The notes beneath the pieces were generated by a model. The model had not been told where the DNA came from and did not search any database. It saw nothing but the letters and a program-made list of their open reading frames with translations. From Pontederia crassipes (lineage: Eukaryota > Streptophyta > Magnoliopsida > Commelinales > Pontederiaceae), in contig CM060188.1 of the NCBI GenBank assembly GCA_030549335.1, positions 64,362,696 to 64,426,695 on the forward strand: a stretch of 64,000 nucleotides of DNA, given 5' to 3'. Shown here piece by piece: positions 12,036 to 23,940 of the stretch (position 1 is its first letter; every line of letters starts with the position of its first letter). Made by a program: the position numbers and the translations under genes.

Positions 12036-13084
12036 TTATAAGAAGAGATTATGGGGTTACATCTCCGGAAACATACTTTTTTCATATAATACTAGGAGAG
12101 GAAAACATTTCGATAAATCCAGATAATCTACAACTTATAAATATTGAAATATGAGGGAAAAAAATAAATTTAAGAATCCCATTAAAGTTTGTGATACTTC
12201 TTCTAATAGAATAATAATATCCAAATAGAAAAATAATTGGACCATAGCTAGACATGATTCACTAGCAGCCCAGCACTACTATTTAATAAATCAGATTAAA
12301 CTTATCATATATAAATTTTAATAATAACACACACTAAACTAATCCGATAATTAAAAATAGTACGCCAAATAAATTATGTTCTTCCAAATTAATCAAATAA
12401 GTAAAACAATTAATTATATATTCCCCCGCGGTTATAAAAATGGTTAAGTCAATTGCGATAAAACTTGTAGCTTAATTAATAAAATAATAGATAATTCGTT
12501 GTCTCGATAAGGATTCTTACTCTTTACTGAATTGATATAATCAAATTCGCATCGCTTTAAAGTTTTCAAATAAATAAATAAATGAATAAAAACGCGAGAA
12601 CCCATGAAAGCTGGCTCGCAAATTCATGCACGTTAATTAGCACGCACTCCCACAGATGTAAACCTATTAGAATCCACGTCAGCATGCACATGATGATGAT
12701 GATGATGATGATGGGGGATCGTGCATGGAACCTTCGGCACTTTGACAATGATAGAGTGAGAGCATGGCCATCCATGTGCCCGGCCCCCTTACCCTTATTC
12801 AATGCATCCCATCCATGGAGTCTTCCATTTGCCAATTAGAACATTCATCATCATATTCATTTATGTGGAAATATAAAGATTTTGCAGATCACATGATGAT
12901 GATACCATCATTGATATGGTCGGACCAAACAGCTAATCTGCAATCTTCCATTATTAATTGCTCATGTATCAATGGATAATTAATTAATTAATTAATTCAT
13001 CAAGTAGTTAGTGATTTGAAAGCTATTGTTTTAAGATGCCACCAAGAAAAAATGTATTTGTTAAGGAAATACTTTCATTTAATT
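12036..13084. other. Unassigned AT-rich DNA with a short microsatellite
   Basis: Low-complexity AT-rich sequence with an (ATG)8 run at 12690-12713 and TTAA-type repeats near 12975. The two overlapping open frames here run through the microsatellite and have no recognisable domain. I see no gene. Confidence 0.5.
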
Positions 13085-14825
13085 CGGAAAGCCTAAAATT
13101 CACTAAATACCCTCTAATTTTATTCATTTTTTTTCAATTATATTATTCAAATTCACTTAATTAGACTATACTTCAATTATTAATTTCTTTCACTAACTAC
13201 CTTTTTCATCAGGAGGTTTCTCGGTTGCACGATCTACGTGGTGTCCACGTGTCATATTCATCTCTTCTCAACATGTGCTGGTGTTTGAGTGACAAGTCAT
13301 TAAAAAATAAAATTAATATAATATTTAAAGATCGTCGGTCGCAATGCGCAGGGCTGCTGCTGTGATGCAACTAGCGACCTTCGCCGGTTGCAGCGCGCAG
13401 GGGAATAGTTGCCGGTCACGTCGCCGTAGGGGGGCGACGCACACCCCCTTGATCGGCGATGCGCCGACGTGCGCAGGGGGGTCGCCCCCCGGTTGTGATG
13501 CGATCAGCGACCTTCATCGACGTCGCGATCGGTGACCTTCGTCGGTTGTAGCGCGAGGGAGGGAGAGGGGGGGGGGGGGGCGCCCCCCACTATTTTAATG
13601 TGAAGGTCATCAGTCGCCATGCACAGGGGGCGCCACCCCCCCCCCCCCCCCACTGTTGTGACGTGACTGGCGACCTTCGCCGGTCGTAGCGTATAGGGGA
13701 ATGAGGGGGTTCGGCGCTACTAGCCCGCGATCAATTGTCATCAGGTGGAGATCGGGCACTGTGCGAACTTTGAGAGGAGCCTGCCGCTGCACCACGATCA
13801 CATAGGTGTGGTCGTGATTATGTCCGTCGTTAAATCTTGTCGTCGCTGTCGGCCTACGATCGTCGCGGGTGAAGATCGTTGTTGCCAGCCCTGTTGCGAT
13901 AGGTGAAGGCTCCTCTTAGGACTTGAGGGAGGCAAGCGAGGTCAGCAGCCGTGCGGTAGTCCGCCACTTCTTCCTCTTCTTTTCACCCTCGCTTGCACTA
14001 CCTCTGGCGGCGAGTGCATCATCCGCGCCTCCGCCGAAGGCACCTCACTACTGGTGTGGCTTGGGCAACGACGATAGTGTCCTGGAGAAGGGAGAAGTAG
14101 TAGGAAAGGTCATCAGTGTCGGAATCCCATGTTTTTCTTTTTTTATTTGTCTTAAATTTTTAAATATTAGAAGAGACGAGAGGAGAGGTATTTTTGACAT
14201 TTCATAAATAGAAAAATCGATTTTAACAGAATATTTGACAGAAGTGGACAAAAGAATCAAATTGAAAATATCGTTATAGTTTAGGAATTAAAAAATAAAT
14301 TCGTAGTTTGAAATTAAATGTGAAAAATCGTGATAATTTAGGGATGATTTATGAAAATTACCTAAAAGAGAAGGGACGTCACTCTCTCCCTTGACCTCCA
14401 ACGGCCTCACCGGTATAAGAGGGAGGGGGGCGTTCGCAGCGCAAAAGGAGGGCGGAGGCGACGCCACCTTTTTTTCGTGTCATCAGCACCACGCAAAGGG
14501 GCGCCGCCTCCTCAACCTCCGACACCGACGAGACTGTCGAAGGTTGAGCGAAGGGGGTGATGCCCCCTTCTCTTTTTAAATTATTATATTAATTTTAATT
14601 TAATTTTATATTAATTTTTTAAGGTCTTGTCACATGGGGCATATGCACATGTGGAGGAGATAGAAAAATATGATGTGTGAACATTATGTACACCGCATGA
14701 CCAATAAACCTTCTATATCGAGTAAAAAAGTAGTTAGTCAAAGAGTTGGAGGACAATTTAACTAAAAGTGAAGTTAGAAGATGGGGTTGGAAAAATGTTA
14801 GAGCTTGAAATTTACCCAAGTCGAA
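13085..14825. mobile_element. Probable long-TIR (MULE-like) element with GC-rich core
   Basis: The left arm (about 13085-13335) reappears as an imperfect inverted copy on the right (about 14571-14825). Shared blocks, read in opposite orientation, are the TTATATTAATTTTA run, GACTTGTCA/GTCTTGTCA, GCACATGT and GTAGTTAGT. The core (13340-14100) is strongly GC-rich and repeats a GCGACCTTCGCCGG-type unit. A second AT-rich stretch (14210-14370) also resembles the arms, so the structure may be nested. Long TIRs round a GC-rich, possibly captured core are typical of Mutator-like elements, but I cannot define a target duplication. Confidence 0.4.
13567..13651. repeat. 14-base G run facing a 16-base C run
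   Basis: Fourteen G at 13567-13580 and sixteen C at 13636-13651, separated by 55 bases and embedded in GGGCGCC-type sequence. They could pair as a long hairpin, and either strand has G-quadruplex potential. Run lengths may also be affected by assembly error. Confidence 0.8.
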
Positions 14826-15100
14826 GCTATTTTTCGAATTAACATTTGGATACATGACATATGTTGACTTCATATTCCCATAAAATAGATAGTAGATCTT
14901 ATAACCAAAATTTAAATCTAATTGAAATTAAATTAGTCAGAAACTAATTGAAATGCCATAATTTTCACCGGGGAAAAAATATTTCAATATTGCATTTTGA
15001 TAGCTAATATGGTGTCCCGGGCTTGCACATGGCACTTGTTGACCATGCATGTGACTACTGCTACATTTTTTTCTTCAAAGCCTGTGGAAGGAAAACATTT

Positions 15101-15183
<83 letters not shown>

Positions 15184-15469
15184 GAGGATTAGCCAATGAA
15201 CATGATGTGCTGGTAATGAGACTCATCTAATTAATCCGACCGAACAAGTTATTATCCAATTAAAATTGATCGAGCTTCCTCTAATTAAACCAATTACTAC
15301 CTTCCATATAAATATGGCTCACTGATGTTTTTTTTTTCAGTCGTCATATGAACGTGAACGACGGAAAGAACAAAGTAATTGAGGCGCCGTAATTACCCCA
15401 TAAATATTACACATGCTTCCTCTTCTTGACCAAATCAAAGTAATTAAATAATTATATATATATATATAT
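14826..15469. other. Intergenic DNA with TAA microsatellite
   Basis: No gene seen. It contains an uninterrupted (TAA/ATT)n array at 15101-15183, about 27 units, and a (TA)n run at 15452-15469 that borders the next transposon. Open frames spanning the TAA array are simple-repeat artefacts. Confidence 0.7.
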
Positions 15470-18362
15470 GGGTTTAATGTATATGTGAAGCACCCTTTGC
15501 TTCATACCCTGTGAGGCACAATTTCAATCATCCAGATCAGATCTGGTGGATGATATAAAAGTGCGCGAGATTTTGCCTACATCTCGCGATCTTTTCTTTA
15601 CATTTCACGAGATTTTCCACCCCAGCTCTCCCCTCTCTCGCTCCGGGTGATCCAGGCGACAGCTCCGACGCTGGCTATCTAGGGCGCCCTCTTTCCCTCT
15701 CTCTCTATCTTCCTCTCTTTCTCCTTCCCTCCCCTCCCTCTCTTTCACTACTAAAAAAACGCTGATTACCGACGGTCCGGATGATAACGTAATTACCGAC
15801 GGTTTTTCAGTCAGAATCGATTCGTCGAAAAAACGCTCGTCGAAAATCGATTTACGACGGTTGAAAAAAAAATCATCGGAAATATCGACAGTCAGAATCG
15901 TCGGAAAAAGTCTCGACGGTTGGAACCGTCGCAAGTTTTCGACGGTTGCAACCGCCAGGACTTTTTTCGACGGTTCTAACCGTCGATATTTCCGACAGTT
16001 GCAACCGTCGGAAAGGGCCGGCGGTTCGAACCGTCGCAAGTTCCGACGGTCGCAACCGCCGGCTTTTTTCGGTTCGAACCGTCGCAACTTTACGACGGTC
16101 GAAACTGTCGAAACTTTCGACGGCCGTCGCAACCGTCGATCTTTCGACAGTCGCAACTGTCACAAAGAATTTTTTAAATATATAAAAAAATTAGCGGCCG
16201 GATCGGGCCGCGGCCAGCTCCGGCCGCGGCCAAATCCAGCCGCCCGCGGCCGATCCGACCGCAAGCCGATCGATCCGGCCGCTGGGGGCCGGATCCGGGC
16301 CGTCAGGCGGCGGATCCGGCCGCCTGCCGGCCGATCCTGCCGCGAGAGGCCGGATCCGCCGCCAGGCGGCCGATCCGGCCGCTGGGGTCCGGATCCGAAC
16401 ACACACGGCCGGATCCGGCCGCCAGCGGCGAGATTCGACCGACAGTGGCCTATGGCCAGAGAGAGAAAGAGAGAGAGGAGAGAGAGACGCCGGCGCGGGA
16501 GAGGAAGAAGGGGAGGAAGAATTCTTGGCTGACGCAATCTCCTTCTTGGCCGGCATGGGAGAGGGTCGCCGGCGCGGGCTGGTCGCCGGCGTCCGGTGCC
16601 GGAGAGGGACGACCGGTGCTCGTGGGCCGGGAGAGGGAGGGAGAGAGAGAGGAGAGGAGGAAAAGATGAGAGAAAAAATATATATAAGGGGAAAAGATGA
16701 GAAAAAGCGGGAAAAGAGAAAAAAAAGCGAGATAACGAAATTTTAATTACCGACGGCTTCGGCCGTCGAAAACGTAAATATTAACTATTTTTATAATTAC
16801 CAACGATTGTGACTGTCAAAAAAATATTTAGTTATATATAATGTTTATTTTTTATTTTACCGACGGTTTGAACCGTCGGTAATCATTACCGACGGTCAAA
16901 ATCGTCGGTAATTACGACGGTTTGGGCCGTCGCTAGTTATATTAATAAAATAATCTTTATATTATATTATTATACATTTATCGATGGTCACGGCCGTCGG
17001 AAATTGCGATGGATTTTGCGACGAATTAATATCCGTCGGAAATATCGACGTTCCTAATCGTCGAAAAATTAAATAATAATATAAAAATACATAATTTAAT
17101 TTCTTATTTTCGACGATCGTAACCGTCGGAAAATTCGCCGGAAAAGTTAAATAAGAATATAACAAATTACATAATTTATTTTTTTATTTCCGATGGTCGT
17201 GACCGTCGAAAAATTTGTCGGAAAAATTAAATAATAATATAATAAATTATATAATTTATTTTTTCGTTTCCGACGGTCGTGACCGTCAGAAAATCCGTCG
17301 GAAATTGCGACGGATGGATATCCGTCGGAAATATCGACGTTCCTAACCGTCGAAAAATTAAATAATAATATAAATCATTTCCGACGGTCATAATCGTCGA
17401 AATATCCGTCGGAAATGGAACCGTCGAAAAATTCATCGCAAATTGCGACGAATTTTGAACCGTCGAAAATTATCTGTCGAAAAATCGTGATTTTCTTGTA
17501 GTGTTTCTCTTCCCCTCTCTCCCTCTCTCGACTCTCTCCAATGACAGAAGCGCTTCCCCTCTTTCCCTCTCTCACTCCGACACTCCGGCGATCCAGGAGA
17601 TAGCTCCGACGTCGATGATCTCTCCCTCTCACAATCTTCCCCTCTTCCTCCCTCTCTCGATCTTCCCCTCTTCCTCTCTCAATCTTCCCCTCATCCTCCC
17701 TCTCTCGATCTTCCCCTCTTCCTCTCTCGATCTCTCTCGATCCCCCTCTCTCGATCCAGGTGCGATCCAAGTGCGATCCAGGCGACTGAAAGCGCTCTAG
17801 CGGCCGAGATCCAAGCAAGAGCTCCAACGGCTGATGATCCAGGGCTCCCTCTCTCCCTCTGTCTCTCGATCTCCCCTTCTCTGTCTTCCCTCCCTCCTTC
17901 CCTTCCTCTCTGATCTTCCCCCTCTCCTCCTCCTTCCCTCCCTCCAGTCTAGATCTGCCTCCCTTCGACGGCCATCAGTTCATATCGCCGCTCGCCGGTG
18001 GCAGGAGGCCGACACTCATGGACCTCCACCCCCGCTGTTGAAACCCCGGCGCCCACCCACGTGTGAAAACTCCCACCCTCCCTCTCAGATCGTCGCCTCC
18101 AATGCCTCTCCAACGATGTGCCGCTGCCACCTCCGCCTCCTGCCGTCGGAGAAGATGCTTGCCGTCGTAGCTTCTAGCACAATACGAGCATGAGAGAGAC
18201 AGAGAGGGGGATGAGTTGCCATCTCGTGAGATGGATGAGAGCCGATGGATCAAATTTTGATGGCATCCGATTAGATGTAACTTGAACCATTAGATCGAAT
18301 ATGAATGGTTGAGATTGTGCTTCATAGGGTGTGAAGCAAAGAGTGCTTCACATATACATTAA

Positions 18363-18366
<4 letters not shown>
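15470..18366. mobile_element. TIR transposon of unknown superfamily, host of a CACTA insertion
   Basis: Both ends carry the inverted sequence GGGTTTAATGTATATG, and the similarity runs about 60-70 bases with roughly 90% identity by eye, including GAAGCAC, TTTGCTTCA and CACAAT blocks. Both ends sit in TA repeats, so the target duplication cannot be measured. The span is 2897 bp, about 1.14 kb without the nested CACTA element. The remaining interior is C/T-rich (CCCTCTCTCGATCTTCCC repeats) with some GC-rich stretches and no transposase. It is non-autonomous and may carry a captured fragment. MULE or PIF-like origin are both possible. Confidence 0.7.
15746..17503. mobile_element. Non-autonomous CACTA (EnSpm) element with TTT duplication
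   Basis: It starts CACTACTAAAAAAACGC and ends TTTTCTTGTAGTG, the inverted CACTA termini, with a 3-bp duplication TTT on each side (15743-15745 and 17504-17506). Subterminal regions (15770-16160 and 16750-17480) are packed with CGACGGTT/AACCGTCG palindromes, the usual transposase-binding repeats of this superfamily. The centre (about 16190-16440) is an extreme GC-rich array of GGCCGGATCCGGCCGC-like words, followed by A/G-rich sequence. No transposase gene is present. The overlapping open frames here are by-products of composition. Confidence 0.88.

Positions 18367-18411
<45 letters not shown>
18367..18411. repeat. Compound (TA)n(GA)n microsatellite
   Basis: A TA run followed directly by a GA run at the right edge of the TIR element. 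It prevents a clear reading of that element's target duplication. Confidence 0.85.
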
Positions 18412-18412
<1 letters not shown>

Positions 18413-18599
18413 TGACATGAGGCAACATTTCACATGGTATGCCGACGTTAATTGTGCACCAATCCTTCAAAATTTCGTGACAAAAAAAGTGCCTTTAGTA
18501 AACGGATGGTCTTTATTTGGCAAGTTGAAAGTTTAGTTACGTCGAGTTGTAACGCAAGTGAAAAGTCTGAAAGAAATTGTCATAAATTTACAGAAAAAT

Positions 18600-20549
18600 T
18601 GTAACCTTCGAAAAATCCATTCTCAAAATTAGTGATAATTAGAAAATTTGGACTGTATTAGTCCGTTCACCTTTGTATAATTATAATAAAATAATTTAAT
18701 ATCAATGTTGTGAAAACTTTAATCAATAAGACCAAATAAGATAAAATAATTTTGGGCGGAAGTTTTTTGTAAAAAAACATATGTGAAATAATGTTATAGA
18801 AGGTAAAACATAGCCTAATACCCTTTATTTAAAAATATTTCTAAAACTAATAGTCCGCTAAACTCAACATAATATCATGACTTTTATTAAATCCTAGACC
18901 ATATGCAACAATGTCGTCATGAGCTGAGTTGTCATTCATCCGTACTTTAGTTATCTGCACGAATTCAGGATGCATGATTTCCCAATTATAATATGTAAAA
19001 GTCATTCAACGAATGATTCTATTCAAAGATATATATGATATGTACTTAACATATAATCTACATGTCAATGATAACATTATAACATTCTATCATCATGCAT
19101 TATTAAAAATGGCATGGTAAGACGTGTAAATGATCATCATCATAGAAAAAAGTATGGAAACAATTTTCCTCAATCAATATGTATATAAGTGACTTGCACT
19201 TACTGTAACAACTATATATCTCAATAACTTTCTCAGGTTATTTTATAATCCTTTCTGACTCCACTTTGTGGGCATCAATCAATCAATTCAATTTTACATT
19301 TACAATCTTTGATCTTGCGATAGTTGAGGGTTATGTTGTTTTTCTCACAATAGACTAGTTAATTTGAAGACAATGCACGCAAACGATTAAGAATACACAC
19401 ACCATTGTCGAGGTGAGAATAATTATTTATGAAAGAAATATATACACCGAGGTGTAAGAACAACTATTTCCTGACAATCCAATAAGGGTCATTGAGAGGC
19501 GACATGTAACGATCCTCATCAATTAGTGTATTATGCTTTTCAATCAACAATCAATTATTATGTCACTTAATCTTTAAATTTTAACATCATTATGGGGGAA
19601 CATGCAATTCATGTATCTAAGTGTCATATACAATCAACATTCATCAATACAATATACATATACTTTGAAAATAAGGTCTAAAATAGCATAAGAGACAATT
19701 TCAATTGATCACAGGCATGATAGGGTTGTCACGCCCATGCTAGTGCCTGATAACGGTCGTGACATTTATCTTCACGGGCGTTATAGAGCCCTTATTTTTG
19801 CCCAAATCTCGTAACGACCGTGACAATATTTGGCACGGGCATTAAAAGAGCTTGTGCTCAACCCTCTCAGCCTTTTATTTTCGCTCATCATTGACTAAGG
19901 TCATCACGATCTTATAACGTTCATGATAGAATTTATCAGGATCATTACAGAAAGCCTTACATTTGTTGTATTTTTACTTGCTTGGCCATGACTGTTCCTA
20001 AGTTTGCATGACCATGCCAACGTCCTGCAAACTTGACATTGAGCCCCAAAATTCATGTTTTAAATGTAGAATTAAGGAAAAAACATATACAACATTATTC
20101 TTAATACGCATGAAGAATGAATTATAGACATATAAATAGGTTTCTAACATAGTTTTGAACAATATCAATCATGAACATATATGTTTTAGGATTTTTCCTA
20201 AAATCATATAAATCTAGATCTAGGTCATGAAGCATAATAAACAATAGAACATCATCTAAAACCTTTAAATCTAATCAATGTGTCCGTGTAACCCCTCAAT
20301 CACAGTTTATTATGAAGATAAGGAGTCCTCAAACTCCCAATCCATCACAAAAAAAAAAATCATTGAGAGATGAAAGAGGAGTTTGAATCTCCTTTACATC
20401 TTAAATCTTTCTCTTCTTCCTCTTCCTCTTCCTCATGCTTTCCTTTCTCGAGTCTTAGAAAAGATTAACAAAGGGATTTAGGATTTTTAAATAAGAAAGA
20501 AATTATATTTGAACTCAAAAGCTCATTTACCCTAAATATTAGTTGACGC
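18600..20549 (-). repeat. LTR of the pol-less chromovirus family, probably solo
   Basis: On the plus strand it opens TGTAACCTTCGAAAAATCC, and the first 400 bp follow 9375-9750 (for example the ATTAGTCCGTTCACC block and the region around 18890-18980). The right end (20290-20549) follows 11700-12035, including the pyrimidine-rich leader. Flanking sequence contains no gag, pol or primer site. The right terminus is blurred (GTTGACG where GTTGTTACA is expected), so target duplication is not confirmed. Positions 19725-19940 repeat CACGGGC/TAACG(G)TCGTGAC phrases. Confidence 0.65.
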
Positions 20550-22206
20550 CATGCAACAATCGGATAATGAAATAAATGAACATTAATAATTTTTTATATA
20601 ATTATTCTATTTCATATCGTGCCAGCATTATTAAACCCTAAATACATTATATAACATCTTCTAACTTTTTCTTTCTCGATTATCGTTATCAACATGTCGT
20701 GTAAAAAGAGTAATTAGTATAAACTTTCTAACTTAGGTTAGCAATGTAATATTTGAACAACCATAGCATCACATAAGCTTACTTAATTAGGAGTACTTAT
20801 GTTTGATATGAGTTATTTCGATAACTCATAGCTTAATTTAGAGGGACAAATTCCTATTTCCATAATAACAAAAGAAGATATTTCAGTTTTACATCTTAAG
20901 AATAAATTTCATTTTTTCCCTACTTAATTACTCTCTGACTTCTCACATTTCATCCCACTATCACTTTTCTATTTAACATTTATTTTTTTCTCGTATATAA
21001 TGTAACTGCGATTGCATCCTTTATTAAAATTTGCAAATATATATATATATTCGAGTTAAGAGATATTGGAAAAACTAAAAAAAATACATTGTTTATCATT
21101 AAATTTTCCCTTATATTATTACTTTTATCCCCTAAATGATAACAAAGGATAAAATTTTCATTAGATCAATAAAAGATATTAAAATGAAGTGCAAATTTGA
21201 TGCTAGGTAGAGTGGAAAAAGTTTGAATTGTTTAAGGTAGACAAATGAGTATGTATTATGATAATTTAAGAATAAATTCGACAGAGCTAATTAACTCAAG
21301 GGCGGAGGGAATAAAGTGTTTATAAGAATGTATTAATAATATACCTATAAAAAAATATGGTAGACAAAAAAAAAAAAATGCTCCTCCCTCTTTCTCCATC
21401 TGTAGAGTAGGTGTCCACCACCTCCACCGCATTACTCCAACAAGTAGCGAGGAATAGTTTTCTTTTGGTAGTGTGGGGGCATACAAATGAATTGAAAGCT
21501 TTTAATTAATGGATTAGATATGTGCAATGTGCAGTGTGCATGCATGGGAATGAGTTGTTCTGCAACACAAGACAGGAAATAGACAGAGAGAGTACATGAA
21601 TCTTCTTCTTCTTCTTCTCCTGCTACTACTTCTCATGTGCCTTGACGTATTGCATGAGTTTGTAATCGTGGGTGCAAGTGGAAGGAAACCCCACGGCTCT
21701 CTCCCCGGTAATTCCATTGGTCTCTACATCGGGCCCCACTAAGATTCTCAATTACGTGAATGATGAGAATATTATCTAGCAATTCAATATATATATATAT
21801 ATATTTAAATTAATACGTACAAGTAATCTCTTCGACAACTCTTATGATATTATTTGCTTATAATAAAAAGTATTAACTAATACATAATTTTTATTAAAAT
21901 ATTTTTCGTCGTTAACATCAAATTAAAGTTTATTTAACTCAGTTCAAAATTTGAACATAAAATTTAAAATTAGTAAATTAAATAAATATAGTTAATTTCA
22001 TAGTGGTATGAGACGACGATCACTCCATATCTTCCGAGTAATAAGATAAATTTCTTGACAATTTTATGCGGACAAAATATGAGAGAGATATCGGATATGT
22101 GTAATGTGCGTAAAAGAACATGCATGGAATCTTTCTTTCGAAACATATATGTATATGTTTCAAAATAAAGATTTCATGCATGTTATATATATATTATAAT
22201 TACTAA

Positions 22207-22279
22207 TAGAGCGGAATGACGTCGTATGATTCATGTAGCCGACCTCACTTAGTGGGATAAGATTTTATTGTTGTTGTAG
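22207..22279 (+). mobile_element. 3' tail of an RTE-type LINE
   Basis: The segment reads TTCATGTAGCCGACCTCACT, then TAGTGGGATAAG and a (TTG)n-like tail. This phrase followed by TTG or ATG trinucleotide repeats is a common 3' end of plant RTE-clade LINEs. No upstream reverse transcriptase remains, as expected for a severely 5'-truncated insertion. Recognised from memory of the motif, not by search. Confidence 0.55.
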
Positions 22280-23044
22280 GTCTAATTTGAACAGTGCTTT
22301 TAGTGATAAACTATCCAAGGAAAACGAAATAAGCATGACTTATATTATATTTTTGCTATACTATCTGTGATTAAGTGAAAAGAAAATGATACATTTTTTA
22401 TTGGTTCATCATCATCATTTTCAAGCGAGACAAAAAAAATGGAATTTAATTTCTGACGTGGCCGTAGTCGACGACAAGGTGCGACCTTTACGATCATTAT
22501 CATTAATTAACAATAGCATCATGATCATAATTAGGGCGCTACAATTATAATAGTAATTAGTTTATTAACCATGTAATAAAATAGTGCGAAGAAGCACATG
22601 ATGCATGACACGACCTTCGAAATAATTCAAATGCCAAGTACGCTTAATTTTCTTCTCTCCCACTTCTCCTTTTCCCATTTTTTCTTAAAAAACCGGTACA
22701 TACTTTTATAACGGTCGGTCGCAAAAGAAAACATAAAGAGGCAGAAACCAATTAAAGTTGGTTCGCGAGTTCTAAGCGTTTATAGGTGCTAATAATTTTA
22801 TATTTGAATTTTGACTTTAAATTAATCGGAGTTAATAATTTTGGACATAAAAATTATTTTATAAATAAATAAACCCGCGCCGGCGCAAAATAAAATAAAA
22901 ATAAATAAAGAGGCGAAAACCGCGTCGCCCGTTATCTATTCGACGTTCGGACCGAATCCAATCCTCCTGTGGGCCCCGCGACACCGGCTGCGGCGGCCGA
23001 ACAGAGAACACGCAACCCCAAGCGAAGGAGGACCTGGGAAGAAT

Positions 23045-23054
23045 CCCACGTGGG
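23045..23054. promoter_or_regulatory. Palindromic G-box (CCCACGTGGG)
   Basis: A perfect ten-base palindrome containing CACGTG, 887 bases upstream of the SKS start codon. Such sites bind bZIP and bHLH factors in plants. Function here is inferred only from the motif and position. Confidence 0.4.
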
Positions 23055-23798
23055 CGCTACTGATAGGTCAGAAACGGGCATTTGGTGTTGGGTGGAATCC
23101 AGCTGGTCTCCTGGCGATCATGTGGCGAGGTGTTGAACTGCTGTCATGTGTTGGCCATTTGCTGGACGCGCCCACATTTCTCCCCCTCCCAATTTCCACC
23201 ATTTTGGATTTGGCCGGCCCCAATAAAATGGAATATTATATCTATATTTATATATTATATTATATTATATTATATTATATCTCAAATTAAATATATTAGA
23301 TATATTTAGAAAAGTAAATAAATAACAAGTGTGAGCTGGTAGCATACCAGTCTGAATACTGGACTGGAGGGTGGGCATACCAAAAAATATGTGGTGAATT
23401 ATTATAGAATTTAATTAATGTCGTCATTATGTCAAGTCACTTCTCTCTATCATTTTAAATATGCAATAAAGTTAATGATGATAGTAATTGGGTTATCTAT
23501 TTATGATGTAATATCACTTCTTACAATAAACTAAATATGCTTAATGAAAATATAAGAGATTTCCACACATTCAGTAAATAACGTACTTTGTTGTATGTAT
23601 TAAAGTATTTTTTTTATTTTACTACTTAAAATTCTTATGATAATTATTAAAGTCCACTACATTTTGATTTGGCTTTCTTAGTTTCACAGACTTCCTATTA
23701 AATTCAGTGGCAAATCCGCAATTTATGTGTCCACTTTTGGCTATTTAGGGCCGTACAATGACTCCTACTACTCCATGCCCTTCCTTCCCAGCTCTCAT

Positions 23799-23801
<3 letters not shown>

Positions 23802-23832
<31 letters not shown>
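23802..23832 (+). repeat. CT microsatellite in the SKS leader
   Basis: An uninterrupted (TC)n run about 110 bases upstream of the start codon. Pyrimidine-rich and CT-repeat leaders are common near plant transcription starts, so it may lie in the core promoter or 5' UTR. No clear TATA box is visible upstream. Confidence 0.8.
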
Positions 23833-23836
<4 letters not shown>

Positions 23837-23940
23837 CCATTTTCTTGCTCCTCCTCTCTGTTTCCTGCAAAAGGATCATTTTTTTGCTAACGTACGGGAC
23901 TCCATCCATCTCTTTCTCGTTCTCTCAGAACAGGAAAACT

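Larger units (their letters stand above)
20550..23760. other. Intergenic DNA upstream of the SKS gene
   Basis: AT-rich sequence with TA-rich tracts (21780-21800, 23225-23300) and no supported gene. It contains a LINE tail at 22207-22279 and a moderately GC-rich block at 22870-23070 with a palindromic G-box. The few open frames are short, AT-biased or antisense to repeats and match nothing I recognise. Confidence 0.6.

Noticed and set aside
12566..12839. Open frames on both strands with poly-Met or poly-Ile
   Set aside because: They run through the ATG microsatellite; no similarity to known proteins.
14984..15230. Open frames with long poly-Ile stretches
   Set aside because: Translation of the TAA microsatellite.
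15605..16556. Several overlapping open frames of 96-223 codons on both strands
   Set aside because: They fall in CACTA subterminal palindromes and the GC-rich core, are open in many frames at once, and show no domain.
16962..18253. Basic or Ser/Arg-rich open frames
   Set aside because: Products of CGACGG repeats and of C/T-rich low-complexity sequence in the TIR elements.
23329..23380. tRNA-like stretch with CCAGTC...GACTGG pairing
   Set aside because: No proper A and B box order and no cloverleaf.
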